From: Labilibaculum sp041595635 | GTDB lineage: Bacteria > Bacteroidota > Bacteroidia > Bacteroidales > Marinifilaceae | NCBI RefSeq assembly: GCF_041595635.1 | Contig: NZ_JBFHJW010000001.1 | Span: 1-64,000, forward strand | DNA length: 64,000 nucleotides | Direction of reading: 5' to 3' | Shown here: in pieces, positions 7,915 to 15,562 of the stretch | How the letters are laid out: each line of letters begins with the position of its first letter | Numbering within the stretch: the first letter of the stretch is position 1 | Translations under genes and position numbers: made by a program | The notes under the pieces: generated by a model | Told to the model about the DNA's origin: nothing | The model's input: only the letters and a program-made list of their open reading frames with translations | Database searches by the model: none

Positions 7915-8262
7915 ATGACAGATAAGGAGGAAGTAGAAGCATTTTTAAAATCGTTCCATGAAAAGATGAAGATTTTTGACATTCTTTTCAGGAATGATAG
8001 ATTGAAGAACTCACAATCATTATTAAACCTTGAGCTTACACCAATTAAGCGAAGAGAAATAATAGAACAATTAATGTGTACGGATTATATTGAAGGGCCA
8101 AATCCGGACACATTACACAAAGGACCAGATCTGTGGATTTTTGGAAAGAAAATCAAAAAGAAAGATGTTTACATTAAAATTACAATGGGATTTCCTAATT
8201 GCTCAGTCATTTGCATCTCTTTTCATGTTGCCGAACAAACTTTAAAGTATGTCTTTAAGTAA
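7915..8262 (+). CDS. MqsR-like toxin candidate (115 aa)
   Basis: A 115-residue protein whose C-terminal half follows the MqsR/RelE-like RNase pattern: DYIEGPNPD (about 60-68), LWIFGKKIKKKDVYIKIT (about 76-93) and CISFHVAEQ near the end. These parallel the DxY...W...VYLKIT...VSF order of E. coli MqsR. MqsR-type toxins cleave mRNA in the cytoplasm; whether this one does is inference. It stands first in a two-gene unit with a MqsA/Panacea-like protein 53 bases downstream, the toxin-first order typical of mqsRA. It sits between hsdS and hsdR, bracketed by two similar terminators. The family call rests on motif order, not on an alignment. Confidence 0.6.
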   Translation: MTDKEEVEAFLKSFHEKMKIFDILFRNDRLKNSQSLLNLELTPIKRREIIEQLMCTDYIEGPNPDTLHKGPDLWIFGKKIKKKDVYIKITMGFPNCSVICISFHVAEQTLKYVFK

Positions 8263-8315
8263 AAGGTCGGCGAATTGCAATTGCCAAAGAACTTAATGCC
8301 TAAAAAACCAAAACC

Positions 8316-9299
8316 ATGAAGAGCCCGTTTACAGGAAAAGAAATGAAATTAGTTGTGGAAAAACGTACACAGCAATTTCGAAAAGAAGATTTTGAGATCT
8401 ATTTTCACTGTTATCAGTGTGAGGATACAGGAGAACAATTTGAAACACAGGAACAATCTGAATTAAATTACAATCAGGTAATTAATTTATTCAGAGCAAA
8501 ATATCAAATACCATCTACCGAGGAAATTATTCAGATCAGAAAGAAATATGGCGTTTCAGCCAAAATGATGTCACAAATTCTCGGATTTGGAGTGAACATG
8601 TATAGTAAATATGAATCGGGAGAAGTTCCTTCTGTTTCTAATGGAACATCAATTCGAATGGCTCAGAATCCTAGTGCTCTTGAATCTTTATTAGGTAGAT
8701 GCCTAGACCTTGATGAAGATAAAAAAGCAGGTATCTTGAAACGGATACAAAAGTTGAAGGACATTAGAAAAGATGAATGGCTTTCTCGTATCTCAACAGA
8801 AATACCTACTTTGAATAATGGGTTTAGAGCTTTTAACTTGGAGAAATTCCAAAATATGATCAAATATTTTGCTGAACGATTGAGTCCTTTTAAAGTAAAA
8901 ATGAATAAGCTGCTTTTTTATGCAGATTTTGAATGCTTTAGGAGATTTGGAGTTGGAATGAGTGGCGTTGAATATCAAGCTATTAAAATGGGTCCTGTTC
9001 CTCATTATTACCAATCACAATTTGACCTCGCGCAACGCAATGGAATGATTGAAATTGATGAGATATTATACTCAAATGGAATGGTGGGAGAGAAATTTGA
9101 ATCTGTGGGAGACAAATTTAATACTGATTTATTCTCTAAAAATGAATTGGATGTGTTAGAGCATATTTTAGATTTGTTTAAGGACACATCAACTCATGAA
9201 ATTATTGATATTTCACATAAAGAAACGGCATGGATTGAATGCGAAAAAGAACGGAATTTAATTCCATATTCATACGCATTCGAGTTGATAAATTCTTAG
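8316..9299 (+). CDS. MqsA-like antitoxin with HTH and DUF4065 (Panacea) domain
   Basis: 327 residues in three parts. The N-terminus (1-60) resembles the YgiT/MqsA zinc ribbon, but the first Cys pair is missing (MKSPFTGKEM where MqsA has CPxC); only FHCYQCEDTGEQF remains. Next is an Xre-type HTH (about 65-125: YGVSAKMMSQILGFGVNMYS, then KYESGEVPS). The C-terminus (about 180-320) matches DUF4065/Panacea: KVKMNKLLFYADFECFRRFG, VEYQAIKMGPVPHYY. Panacea domains are known to neutralise many unrelated toxins, so this is the likely antitoxin and autorepressor of the preceding gene. It ends at a terminator (9326-9354). Domain order is clear; pairing with the upstream toxin is from context. Confidence 0.8.
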   Translation: MKSPFTGKEMKLVVEKRTQQFRKEDFEIYFHCYQCEDTGEQFETQEQSELNYNQVINLFRAKYQIPSTEEIIQIRKKYGVSAKMMSQILGFGVNMYSKYESGEVPSVSNGTSIRMAQNPSALESLLGRCLDLDEDKKAGILKRIQKLKDIRKDEWLSRISTEIPTLNNGFRAFNLEKFQNMIKYFAERLSPFKVKMNKLLFYADFECFRRFGVGMSGVEYQAIKMGPVPHYYQSQFDLAQRNGMIEIDEILYSNGMVGEKFESVGDKFNTDLFSKNELDVLEHILDLFKDTSTHEIIDISHKETAWIECEKERNLIPYSYAFELINS

Positions 9300-9325
9300 T
9301 TTTTAAATTTCAAATTATAAATGGA

Positions 9326-9354
9326 AGCCTTTACAGTTATGTGGAGGCTTTTTT
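9326..9354 (+). terminator. Terminator of the toxin-antitoxin-like unit
   Basis: AGCCTTTACA (9326-9335) pairs with TGTGGAGGCT (9340-9349) around a 4-base loop and ends in Ts. It differs from the hairpin after hsdS (7799-7829) at few positions. Confidence 0.85.
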
Positions 9355-9414
9355 ATTCCTATCTGTATTTAACTAAAAAATTACTACATTCGTTTTGTTA
9401 AAACTCACTAATCC

Positions 9415-12400
9415 ATGCAAAGCAACTTCTCTTTCCTTCAAGGCGAATGGGCAACCATTTTTAAGCATGTTCAAAAGGCTGAACAGCGTGTTAAAACAGA
9501 ACCCATATCAGCCGCATTCTATTGTCGTCTGACCCTTGAGTCAACAGTCAATCAAATTTATCAAGAGAACTTTTTAGATCGTCCTTATAATGCTGATTTA
9601 TACAGCATGATGAATCAGGATGAGTTTCGTCAGTTGATGGATGTTGATTGTTTTTCTGGTGTGTTTATGCATACCCGAAGGATAGGGAACAGAGCTAGTC
9701 ATGGTGAGCGTATTGACTCGAAAGAAGCACTGGTTGCCTTGCGTTATCTTTACGATTTTTTAAAGTGGTTTGCTCTTCGTTACAACCTAAGCACACCTAC
9801 CTTACCCGATCGTTTTGATGAGAATCTTATTCCTAAGGTTGGTGAGAAGGAGCGCAAGCAGAGAGAAATTCAGAAGGAAAATGAACGTTTGCTGAAGGAG
9901 TTGGAAGTGTTTAAGCAGCAACAAAAAAAGAAGAGAGAGCAAGAACAGGAGCAGCAGAAAGAGGACAAGAAGTCTTACGAAGAATTTATGGCTGCCAAAG
10001 AAGAGAAGATTGCTCAGTTGGAGATACAGCAAAAGAATCGGGATTTTACCCATTTAGTGAAAGAGTTTACCGAAGCCGAAACACGAATTTACCTGATTGA
10101 TGTTGCGCTAAAGGAAGCTGGATGGGAAACTTTACGTGATGGATATGAATTGGAATATCCTGTAAAGGGAATGCCCATAACAGGCGATAACCCAAAAGGC
10201 AATGGCTTTGCCGATTATGTACTTTGGGACGATAACGGATTGCCTTTGGCGGTTATTGAGGCCAAACGAAGCAGTAAATCATCGGAGTATGGAAAGAATC
10301 AGGCCAAACTGTATGCCGATTGCCTGGAACAGATGAAAGGGCAACGTCCGATTATTTTCTATGCCAATGGATACGAGAATTACCTTTGGGACGATACCTT
10401 TTACAATTCGCGACAGGTTTATGGTTTCTTGACTAAAGAGGAATTGCAATGGCGCATTCAGCAACGCGATAACCGTGAGGATTTGCGTAACTATTCGGTG
10501 AACCCACTCATCTCAGATCGATACTATCAGCAGGCAGCATGGAAACGTGTAGCAGAAGATTTTGTGAAGACCTCGCCACTTACCAATACCCTAACCGGAG
10601 GCAAAAGAGCAGCCTTGTTGGTGATGGCTACCGGTAGCGGAAAAACGCGAACTGCTGCATCAATAGTAGAAATCCTTTTTAAAGCGAATTGGGTAAGACG
10701 TGCACTCTTTTTGGCAGATAGGAATGCCTTGGTTCGTCAGGCAAAAAACAGCTTTGGAGAGCACTTAAAAAGCCTAACATCTATCGACCTAACCAAGGAG
10801 AAGGAAGATGATGGTACACGACTTGTTTTTAGTACCTACCAAACCATGATAGGGCGTATTGATAGTGCTCGTAACGATGGCAAGCGTATGTATGGTGTGG
10901 GTCATTTCGATTTGATTATTGTGGATGAGGCACATCGTTCGGTTTACAACAAATACAAATCTATTTTCGATTACTTCGATGCGCATGTAATTGGCTTAAC
11001 GGCTACGCCAAAGGGAGAGATCGATCACAATACTTACAATCTGTTGGGTTGCCCCGATGAGGATCCAACCTTTGAATATGAATTAGAGGCTGCGGTGAAT
11101 GATGGCTATTTGGTTCCGCCCCGAAAATTTGAATTATCAACTAAGTTTTTGAGAGAAGGGATTCGATATCAGGAGCTTTCAGAGACAGAAAAGAAAAAAT
11201 ACGAAGAGACTTTCCTCGATCAGGAAACAGGTTTGTTCCCCGAAGAGATACGTAATTCGGCTTTATCGAAATGGCTGTTCAACCGAAATACGGTGAATGA
11301 AGTTTTGAAAGGTTTGATGGAAAACGGACTCAAAATAGAAGGTGGCGACAAGCTGGGTAGAACCATTGTGTTTGCTGCCAATCAAGATCATGCCGAGTTT
11401 ATTGTGAAGTGCTTTAACGAACTTTTCCCAGAGTATTCAGGCAGTAATTTTATTGATGTGATTCACAATAAGATTTCCCATTCTCAAAGTCTGATTGATA
11501 ATTTTTGCGATCAGCATAAAGAATGTATGCCACAAATAGCTGTTTCGGTTGATATGCTAGATACAGGTATTGATGCACCTAGGGTTCTAAACCTTGTGTT
11601 TTTTAAGATGGTACGATCTTATTCTAAGTTTTGGCAGATGATTGGTCGTGGTACACGTTTATGCCCTGATGTGTTTGCACCAGGAGAGGATAAAAAAGAA
11701 TTTTACATTTTCGATACCTGTCAGAACTTTGAGTTTTTCGAAGCCAATCCACAGGGAGCCAATGGTTCGGTTTCCAAGCCGGTTAGTCAGCAAATTTTCG
11801 AATCGCGATTGCAAGTCAGCCAGTTATTGGCACAAACAGGCGAGGAAGATAATTTGAGTTTGGCCGCTAAGCATTTGGATATATTACACAAGCAGATTGA
11901 ATCGTTGGATAGAGATCGTTTTGCGGTTCAGATGCACTTGCGCTATGTAGATGAATTTAAAAAACGAGAGCGATGGAACAACATCAGTAACGATGATATT
12001 CATACCATTGAAGAGCATTTAAGCAAATTACCTCTTCCTGAGAAAACCGATGAGTCAGCACGAAGGTTCGACCTGATGACTCTGAAAATGCAGATTGCTT
12101 ACCTATTGGAACTGTCGAGCAAGAGAGGTTTTGTGAATAAAATGACTCAGATTGCCAATCTTCTGAGTAAGAAATATACCATTCCTCAGGTGGTGCAGCG
12201 CAAAGGCTTGATTGAGACCATGCGCGAAGATCATTTTTACAGCGGTTTGCAGCAAAGTAAGTTGGAACAGATTCGCGATGAGGTGAGAGACCTGTTGAAG
12301 TATTTGGATGGAAGTGATAAGAAAATTGTTTATTCAGATATTCAGGATAAGGAAACTACGATGAAGGAAGGTTCTGTATCGTATGGATCCTCTAATGAAA

Positions 12401-12864
12401 CCTATAAAAATCGTGTGGAACGATTCATCCGGGAGCATAAAAATCATATTACCATTAGCAAATTAAACACCAACGCACCCATTACCAAGGAAGAGGTTGC
12501 CGAATTGGAACGATTGATGTTTAATGGATCGGAATTGGGTTCGAAAGATGATTTTACGAAGAACTATGGAGAGCAACCCTTGGGTAAGTTCATCCGCAGC
12601 ATTGTTGGTTTGGATGTGAATGCTGCCAAGAGTGCTTTCTCCGACTTCTTAGGCAACGGTCATCTTAATGCTGATCAAATTACTTTCATCAATACAATTA
12701 TCAACTACTTGGCTGTAAATGGTACTATCGATAAGGCTATGCTCGATAAAGCACCTTTTAACGAAAAGCATCATGAGGGTATCTTTGGCCTCTTCCATGA
12801 CCCTGATAAAATCAAACGCATTGTTTCTATCATCGATGAGGTGAATGGGAATGTTGTGGCATAG
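9415..12864 (+). CDS. hsdR: Type I restriction endonuclease subunit HsdR (EcoEI/EcoAI-like)
   Basis: 1149 residues. An N-terminal DUF4145-like helical domain (about 1-130) leads into a long charged coiled coil (140-210). The HSDR_N nuclease follows, with a PD-(D/E)xK site at Asp267 and Glu282-Ala-Lys284 (VIEAKRSSK). Then come the SF2 helicase lobes: Walker A ATGSGKT (405-411), DEAH box VDEAH (503-507), LTATP, and motif VI in MIGRGTRLCPD. The C-terminal helical domain contacts HsdM/S. It translocates DNA using ATP and cuts when motors stall. It has its own transcription unit after the toxin-antitoxin pair. Length and domain order match intact family members, so restriction is probably active. 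Confidence 0.95.
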   Translation: MQSNFSFLQGEWATIFKHVQKAEQRVKTEPISAAFYCRLTLESTVNQIYQENFLDRPYNADLYSMMNQDEFRQLMDVDCFSGVFMHTRRIGNRASHGERIDSKEALVALRYLYDFLKWFALRYNLSTPTLPDRFDENLIPKVGEKERKQREIQKENERLLKELEVFKQQQKKKREQEQEQQKEDKKSYEEFMAAKEEKIAQLEIQQKNRDFTHLVKEFTEAETRIYLIDVALKEAGWETLRDGYELEYPVKGMPITGDNPKGNGFADYVLWDDNGLPLAVIEAKRSSKSSEYGKNQAKLYADCLEQMKGQRPIIFYANGYENYLWDDTFYNSRQVYGFLTKEELQWRIQQRDNREDLRNYSVNPLISDRYYQQAAWKRVAEDFVKTSPLTNTLTGGKRAALLVMATGSGKTRTAASIVEILFKANWVRRALFLADRNALVRQAKNSFGEHLKSLTSIDLTKEKEDDGTRLVFSTYQTMIGRIDSARNDGKRMYGVGHFDLIIVDEAHRSVYNKYKSIFDYFDAHVIGLTATPKGEIDHNTYNLLGCPDEDPTFEYELEAAVNDGYLVPPRKFELSTKFLREGIRYQELSETEKKKYEETFLDQETGLFPEEIRNSALSKWLFNRNTVNEVLKGLMENGLKIEGGDKLGRTIVFAANQDHAEFIVKCFNELFPEYSGSNFIDVIHNKISHSQSLIDNFCDQHKECMPQIAVSVDMLDTGIDAPRVLNLVFFKMVRSYSKFWQMIGRGTRLCPDVFAPGEDKKEFYIFDTCQNFEFFEANPQGANGSVSKPVSQQIFESRLQVSQLLAQTGEEDNLSLAAKHLDILHKQIESLDRDRFAVQMHLRYVDEFKKRERWNNISNDDIHTIEEHLSKLPLPEKTDESARRFDLMTLKMQIAYLLELSSKRGFVNKMTQIANLLSKKYTIPQVVQRKGLIETMREDHFYSGLQQSKLEQIRDEVRDLLKYLDGSDKKIVYSDIQDKETTMKEGSVSYGSSNETYKNRVERFIREHKNHITISKLNTNAPITKEEVAELERLMFNGSELGSKDDFTKNYGEQPLGKFIRSIVGLDVNAAKSAFSDFLGNGHLNADQITFINTIINYLAVNGTIDKAMLDKAPFNEKHHEGIFGLFHDPDKIKRIVSIIDEVNGNVVA

Positions 12865-12923
12865 TACTTTTGAATATTTTGAAAAACAGAACTAATGAAA
12901 AAACGGTGTTTATTTTTCGACCA

Positions 12924-13348
12924 AAGGATAATGAATTACTTACTTCTCGCAATGTAAGGTTGAAAAAGGATCATGGGATCTCATCGACCATAACACACTT
13001 CTGATTGATACCAAGACAGAGTCACGTATGTTTAAGCATGGATTTGCCGACGATTCTGTACTTGCTCTTAAAGTAGATGGAAAAGCGGAGTATGCTTTTT
13101 TGGTAAACGAGAATAAGATCCCAGAGTTTGTCAATTCCATTGAACAAGTGGGGCAGTATCTGGAAATGAAGTATATATCGAAAAGGGATGGGATTTTAGA
13201 AGCTGCTAAGTTACAGGTTGTTCAAAATAATGAAGAAGAGAACACAGATATCGAAGATGAAGATGAAGATAAAAGTGAATCTGTTTCATTTTTATTTGCT
13301 TGTATTGTAATACTATTGATTTTGGTTTTAGGGTCATTATATTCGTGA
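12924..13348 (+). CDS. Small C-terminally anchored membrane protein, start uncertain
   Basis: The only ATG of the frame is at 13028, giving 106 residues. But the frame reads sensibly upstream from about 12936 (CKVEKGSWDLIDHNTLLIDT, then KTESRMF) without an ATG before the in-frame TGA at about 12924, and an ATG in another frame at 12931 would join it after a small shift. Either the gene starts at 13028, uses a non-ATG codon, or has a frameshift near 12945. The protein has an N-terminal beta-rich PH-like part, an acidic linker (TDIEDEDEDKSES) and a C-terminal membrane helix (FLFACIVILLILVLGSLYS). It may belong to the restriction locus by position only. I recognise no family. Confidence 0.45.
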
Positions 13349-13686
13349 GTAAAATACTGTTCTTTTGTGGGAGTTTTGTTTTACTTACTCCGCTCCTGCA
13401 GATTTGTAATCTGCGGGTAATGAATTTCGGATTTTTAATCCTTTTTTTGCTTTGCATTGTGCGAAGATGAAATGTGGAAGCCCAAATGGCCGCCGAATCA
13501 AAAACGGAATACAATTAAAATACAACCCCGTCAGTGGTTCTCCGCCCTGACGGTGGTAGCAAAACAAAAGACTGTCGATGTATCCCGAAATATAAGACCT
13601 AACAGTTTTCTAAAAGCAGTCAGGTCTTTATCTTTGGAGTCTGTTTAAATTTCTTCTATTCAAAACTAAAAAAGGAAGTTCCATAT
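13349..13686. other. Intergenic region with REP-like repeat
   Basis: No gene is supported. The left part holds REP-like copy 1; the rest (13443-13660) has no open frame that resembles a protein. The short frames that cross it are not coding-like. Confidence 0.5.
13390..13442. repeat. REP-like palindromic repeat, copy 1
   Basis: Contains GCAGATT-TGT-AATCTGC (13398-13414) and GGATT-TTT-AATCC (13429-13441) separated by GGGTAATGAATTTC. A diverged copy lies at 14279-14323, with the second palindrome and the spacer nearly unchanged. Paired short palindromes of this form are typical of REP-type elements mobilised by RAYT transposases, but no RAYT gene is in this window. Confidence 0.6.
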
Positions 13687-14151
13687 ATGCAGAAAATTGA
13701 TCTTCGTAAAATCTCTTATTCCATTACTTACTATAGCCCCTGTATTGATGTCTATGTCGATTTTGGCAACCGTAAGGTAGTCAAATCTACTTTGAGTAAG
13801 GATGAAATTCGGCAAACTGAAAGTCTCTTGTTGAAATCCTTTAAGGCATACAACCGTCGGGTAGAGAAAGATTTTCCCGTCGCTGAAGAACTCTTTTCAA
13901 GTTTAGGTAAAATGGAAGACTTTCAGATTGATCCAAAGGATTACTATCGCCAGTATGTGCCTGTTGTAGATGAGCAAGGCAATAAGTTTGTCCATGTACA
14001 AGCCATTACAAAGCAGCTGGCTAAATCATCTCCTGAATGGAAGACTGAACTCCTTCAAATTTATGATGGAGGCTCCTGTGTTTTCAGATGTCTAATAAAC
14101 TTAAGCAAAAACAGGGCAGGAAAAGGTTCTACTTTTGGTTATTTTTTTTAG
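13687..14151 (+). CDS. Hypothetical protein (154 aa)
   Basis: Starts MQKIDLRKISYSITYYSPCI. The sequence is coding-like throughout (DIRQ-, YNRRVEKDFPVAEELFSSLG, KDYYRQYVPVVDEQGNKFVH) with a beta-strand-rich end, DGGSCVFRCLINLSKNRAGK. I do not recognise a family. No signal peptide or membrane segment is visible, so it is probably cytoplasmic. The last ten residues (KGSTFGYFF) are low in quality, and a +1 shift at the AAAAGG run near 14118 would read RFYFWLFF instead, so the natural C-terminus could be frameshifted. It is bracketed by two REP-like repeats (13390-13442 and 14279-14323). Confidence 0.6.
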   Translation: MQKIDLRKISYSITYYSPCIDVYVDFGNRKVVKSTLSKDEIRQTESLLLKSFKAYNRRVEKDFPVAEELFSSLGKMEDFQIDPKDYYRQYVPVVDEQGNKFVHVQAITKQLAKSSPEWKTELLQIYDGGSCVFRCLINLSKNRAGKGSTFGYFF

Positions 14152-14278
14152 CTGTCAGATGTTTTGAGACCTAAGATGTTAAATAAATGGGATTTACCAC
14201 AAATGCGCCCTCCTTCCATATAAAAGCTCTTTCACCCTGCTCCTGCGTTTGTTAACAGCTTAATGAGCTTGTGTACGG

Positions 14279-14323
14279 TGTAGGTAATAATCTACGGGTA
14301 ATGAGTTTCGGATTTTTAATCCA
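14279..14323. repeat. REP-like palindromic repeat, copy 2
   Basis: Shares TCTACGGGTAATGAGTTTCG then GATTTTTAATCC with copy 1 (13390-13442), including the GGATT-TTT-AATCC palindrome at 14310-14322. The first palindrome is decayed to GTAG...CTAC. Confidence 0.55.
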
Positions 14324-14498
14324 TAATCGAATTTATTACCAGTTTCATTTCGAATTCTCACTTCATCAGAGGCTCCGAATCACCCACAACAATTAAATCC
14401 ATATTGGATGTGATAGATTATCGAGTTTATTGTCCAGCAATGCATAAGCGCGAAATATGTTTTTGAATCAACATATCTGTATGTTAGAATTTCGAAAA

Positions 14499-14530
14499 AA
14501 AGTGGATACTCAAAGAATATCCACTTTAAT
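14499..14530. terminator. Hairpin, possible terminator
   Basis: AAAGTGGATA (14499-14508) pairs with TATCCACTTT (14518-14527) around a 9-base loop, with only a short A/T tail. It may terminate transcription across the repeat-rich region. Confidence 0.45.
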
Positions 14531-14619
14531 CTTGTTAATTATTGAGTTTAAAATATGTCAGTATTACTTAGCTCATATATAGACGTAATTTACAAAAAAA
14601 AAGAAGGAAATAGGAACAT

Positions 14620-14670
14620 GAAATATGGCGTTCCTTCTTCGGGCTGCTGCAAAAAGTCCGCCAGGGCTTC
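14620..14670. repeat. Dispersed repeat, copy 1 (ATGGCGTTCC...TTCGG type)
   Basis: AAATATGGCGTTCCTTCTTC followed by GGGCTGCTGCAAAAAGTCCG closely matches a second copy at about 15122-15173. The core can fold as a hairpin. The two copies flank the HipB-like gene and its operators. Confidence 0.55.
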
Positions 14671-14796
14671 CAAAATCCTCACAATTCCTATTGGGATGGA
14701 ACAAGTAGTTTTGAATTAATAATCCTCATTATCTGTAATTTTTTACGAACAGAGTTGCAAAGAAATCATCTCCTATAGCACGACGGCCATTTAAAC

Positions 14797-14895
14797 TATA
14801 CCCGATAAGGTATAATATTCCACTTCATATATGATTTTATACCCGATAAGGTATAATTAGGCAAAATATTGTATATTTATACCCGATAAGGTATA
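14797..14895 (+). promoter_or_regulatory. Three phased operators TATACC-N6-GGTATA
   Basis: The 18-base dyad TATACCCGATAAGGTATA occurs identically at 14797-14814, 14838-14855 and 14878-14895. Start-to-start spacings are 41 and 40 bases, close to four helical turns, so bound repressor dimers would sit on one face of the DNA. The last site ends 20 bases before the HipB-like ATG. The form resembles hipBA operators, so autorepression by the adjacent HTH protein is the natural inference. Confidence 0.75.
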
Positions 14896-14915
14896 ATGGT
14901 TTAAATATTGCACAT

Positions 14916-15116
14916 ATGGCACTACCCATATTCATAAAAGAAAAAAGGAAGTTGTTAAATTTAACTCAACAAGATCTGGCTGATAAAGCTGGAGTTGGTA
15001 TTAGGTTTATACGTGATATGGAGCAGGGTAAAATCACATTGAGAATGGATAAAGTCAATCAGGTTCTGAATCTCTTTGGTCAGGAACTTGGCCCCGTACC
15101 ACAAATAAGGAAATAG
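14916..15116 (+). CDS. HipB-like Xre-family repressor/antitoxin, orphan (66 aa)
   Basis: A 66-residue single HTH_3 domain protein: the helix-turn-helix is LTQQDLADKAGVGIRFIRDM (about 16-36), and the segment VNQVLNLFGQELGP is typical of the HipB/y4mF subfamily. It should bind the three TATACC-N6-GGTATA sites just upstream. In hipBA loci the HipA kinase gene follows at once; here the next sequence is a dispersed repeat and non-coding DNA, so the toxin partner is missing or lost. It may act in trans on another operon or be a relic. Family assignment is strong; function without a partner is unknown. Confidence 0.8.
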   Translation: MALPIFIKEKRKLLNLTQQDLADKAGVGIRFIRDMEQGKITLRMDKVNQVLNLFGQELGPVPQIRK

Positions 15117-15121
15117 AAAAA

Positions 15122-15173
15122 GGAAATATGGCGTTCCCTCTTCGGACTGCTGCAAAAGTCCGACAGAGGTTTC
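15122..15173. repeat. Dispersed repeat, copy 2
   Basis: GGAAATATGGCGTTCCCTCT then TCGGACTGCTGCAAAAGTCC. In this copy TCGGACT and AGTCCGA form a perfect 7-bp stem. It begins six bases after the HipB-like stop codon; copy 1 lies at 14620-14670. Confidence 0.55.
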
Positions 15174-15530
15174 TATATGGCAATACCAAATTACTCCTGA
15201 GATACCAGTTGGTAAATGAGTTCAGCTTATCATTTCTAATCAACTTTTCTCATATACAAATACAATATTTGTATTACAGTAATGGTGGTTACGGTAACGC
15301 TGGTTTCGATAAATACAAAAGAGAACTATGAAACGAGCCATCAGATAAGTTTTAATGCACACGTGCATGATTAAATTGGCGACTTCCATCTGACAACAAA
15401 ATTAAATTATAAACGGATGAAATTTTATAATAGGGAAAAAGAGATTGCTTTACTCAATAAGATTGAGAATAAATCTAGAAGTATCGCACAAATCTTTGGA
15501 TGACATGTAACTTTTAAACTAATATGATGA

Positions 15531-15562
15531 GAGCTCCAGTATTTTTTTTGGAGCTTTTTTTT
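15531..15562. terminator. Rho-independent terminator
   Basis: AGCTCCA (15532-15538) pairs with TGGAGCT (15549-15555), followed by a run of Ts. It reads on the plus strand, although no complete plus-strand gene lies just upstream. Confidence 0.65.

Larger units (their letters stand above)
14152..14915. other. Intergenic region with repeats and operators
   Basis: About 760 bases without a gene. It holds REP-like copy 2 (14279-14323), a terminator-like hairpin (14499-14527), the first copy of a second dispersed repeat (about 14620-14670), and three operator-like repeats (14797-14895) in front of the HipB-like gene. Confidence 0.6.

Noticed and set aside
9802..10053. Hydrophobic minus-strand frame opposite the hsdR coiled coil
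   Set aside because: A Leu-rich shadow produced by the antisense of Lys/Glu/Gln codons in hsdR.
14797..14895. Three identical 18-base repeats resembling a short CRISPR array
   Set aside because: Each repeat is a 6-6-6 dyad with 22-23 base spacers, directly before an HTH gene; spacing follows the DNA helix and no cas genes exist. Operators explain it better.
15128..15331. Plus-strand frame of 67 codons after the HipB-like gene
   Set aside because: Its first third is the dispersed repeat that also occurs at 14620-14670 in another reading context, and the rest is not protein-like; there is no HipA similarity.
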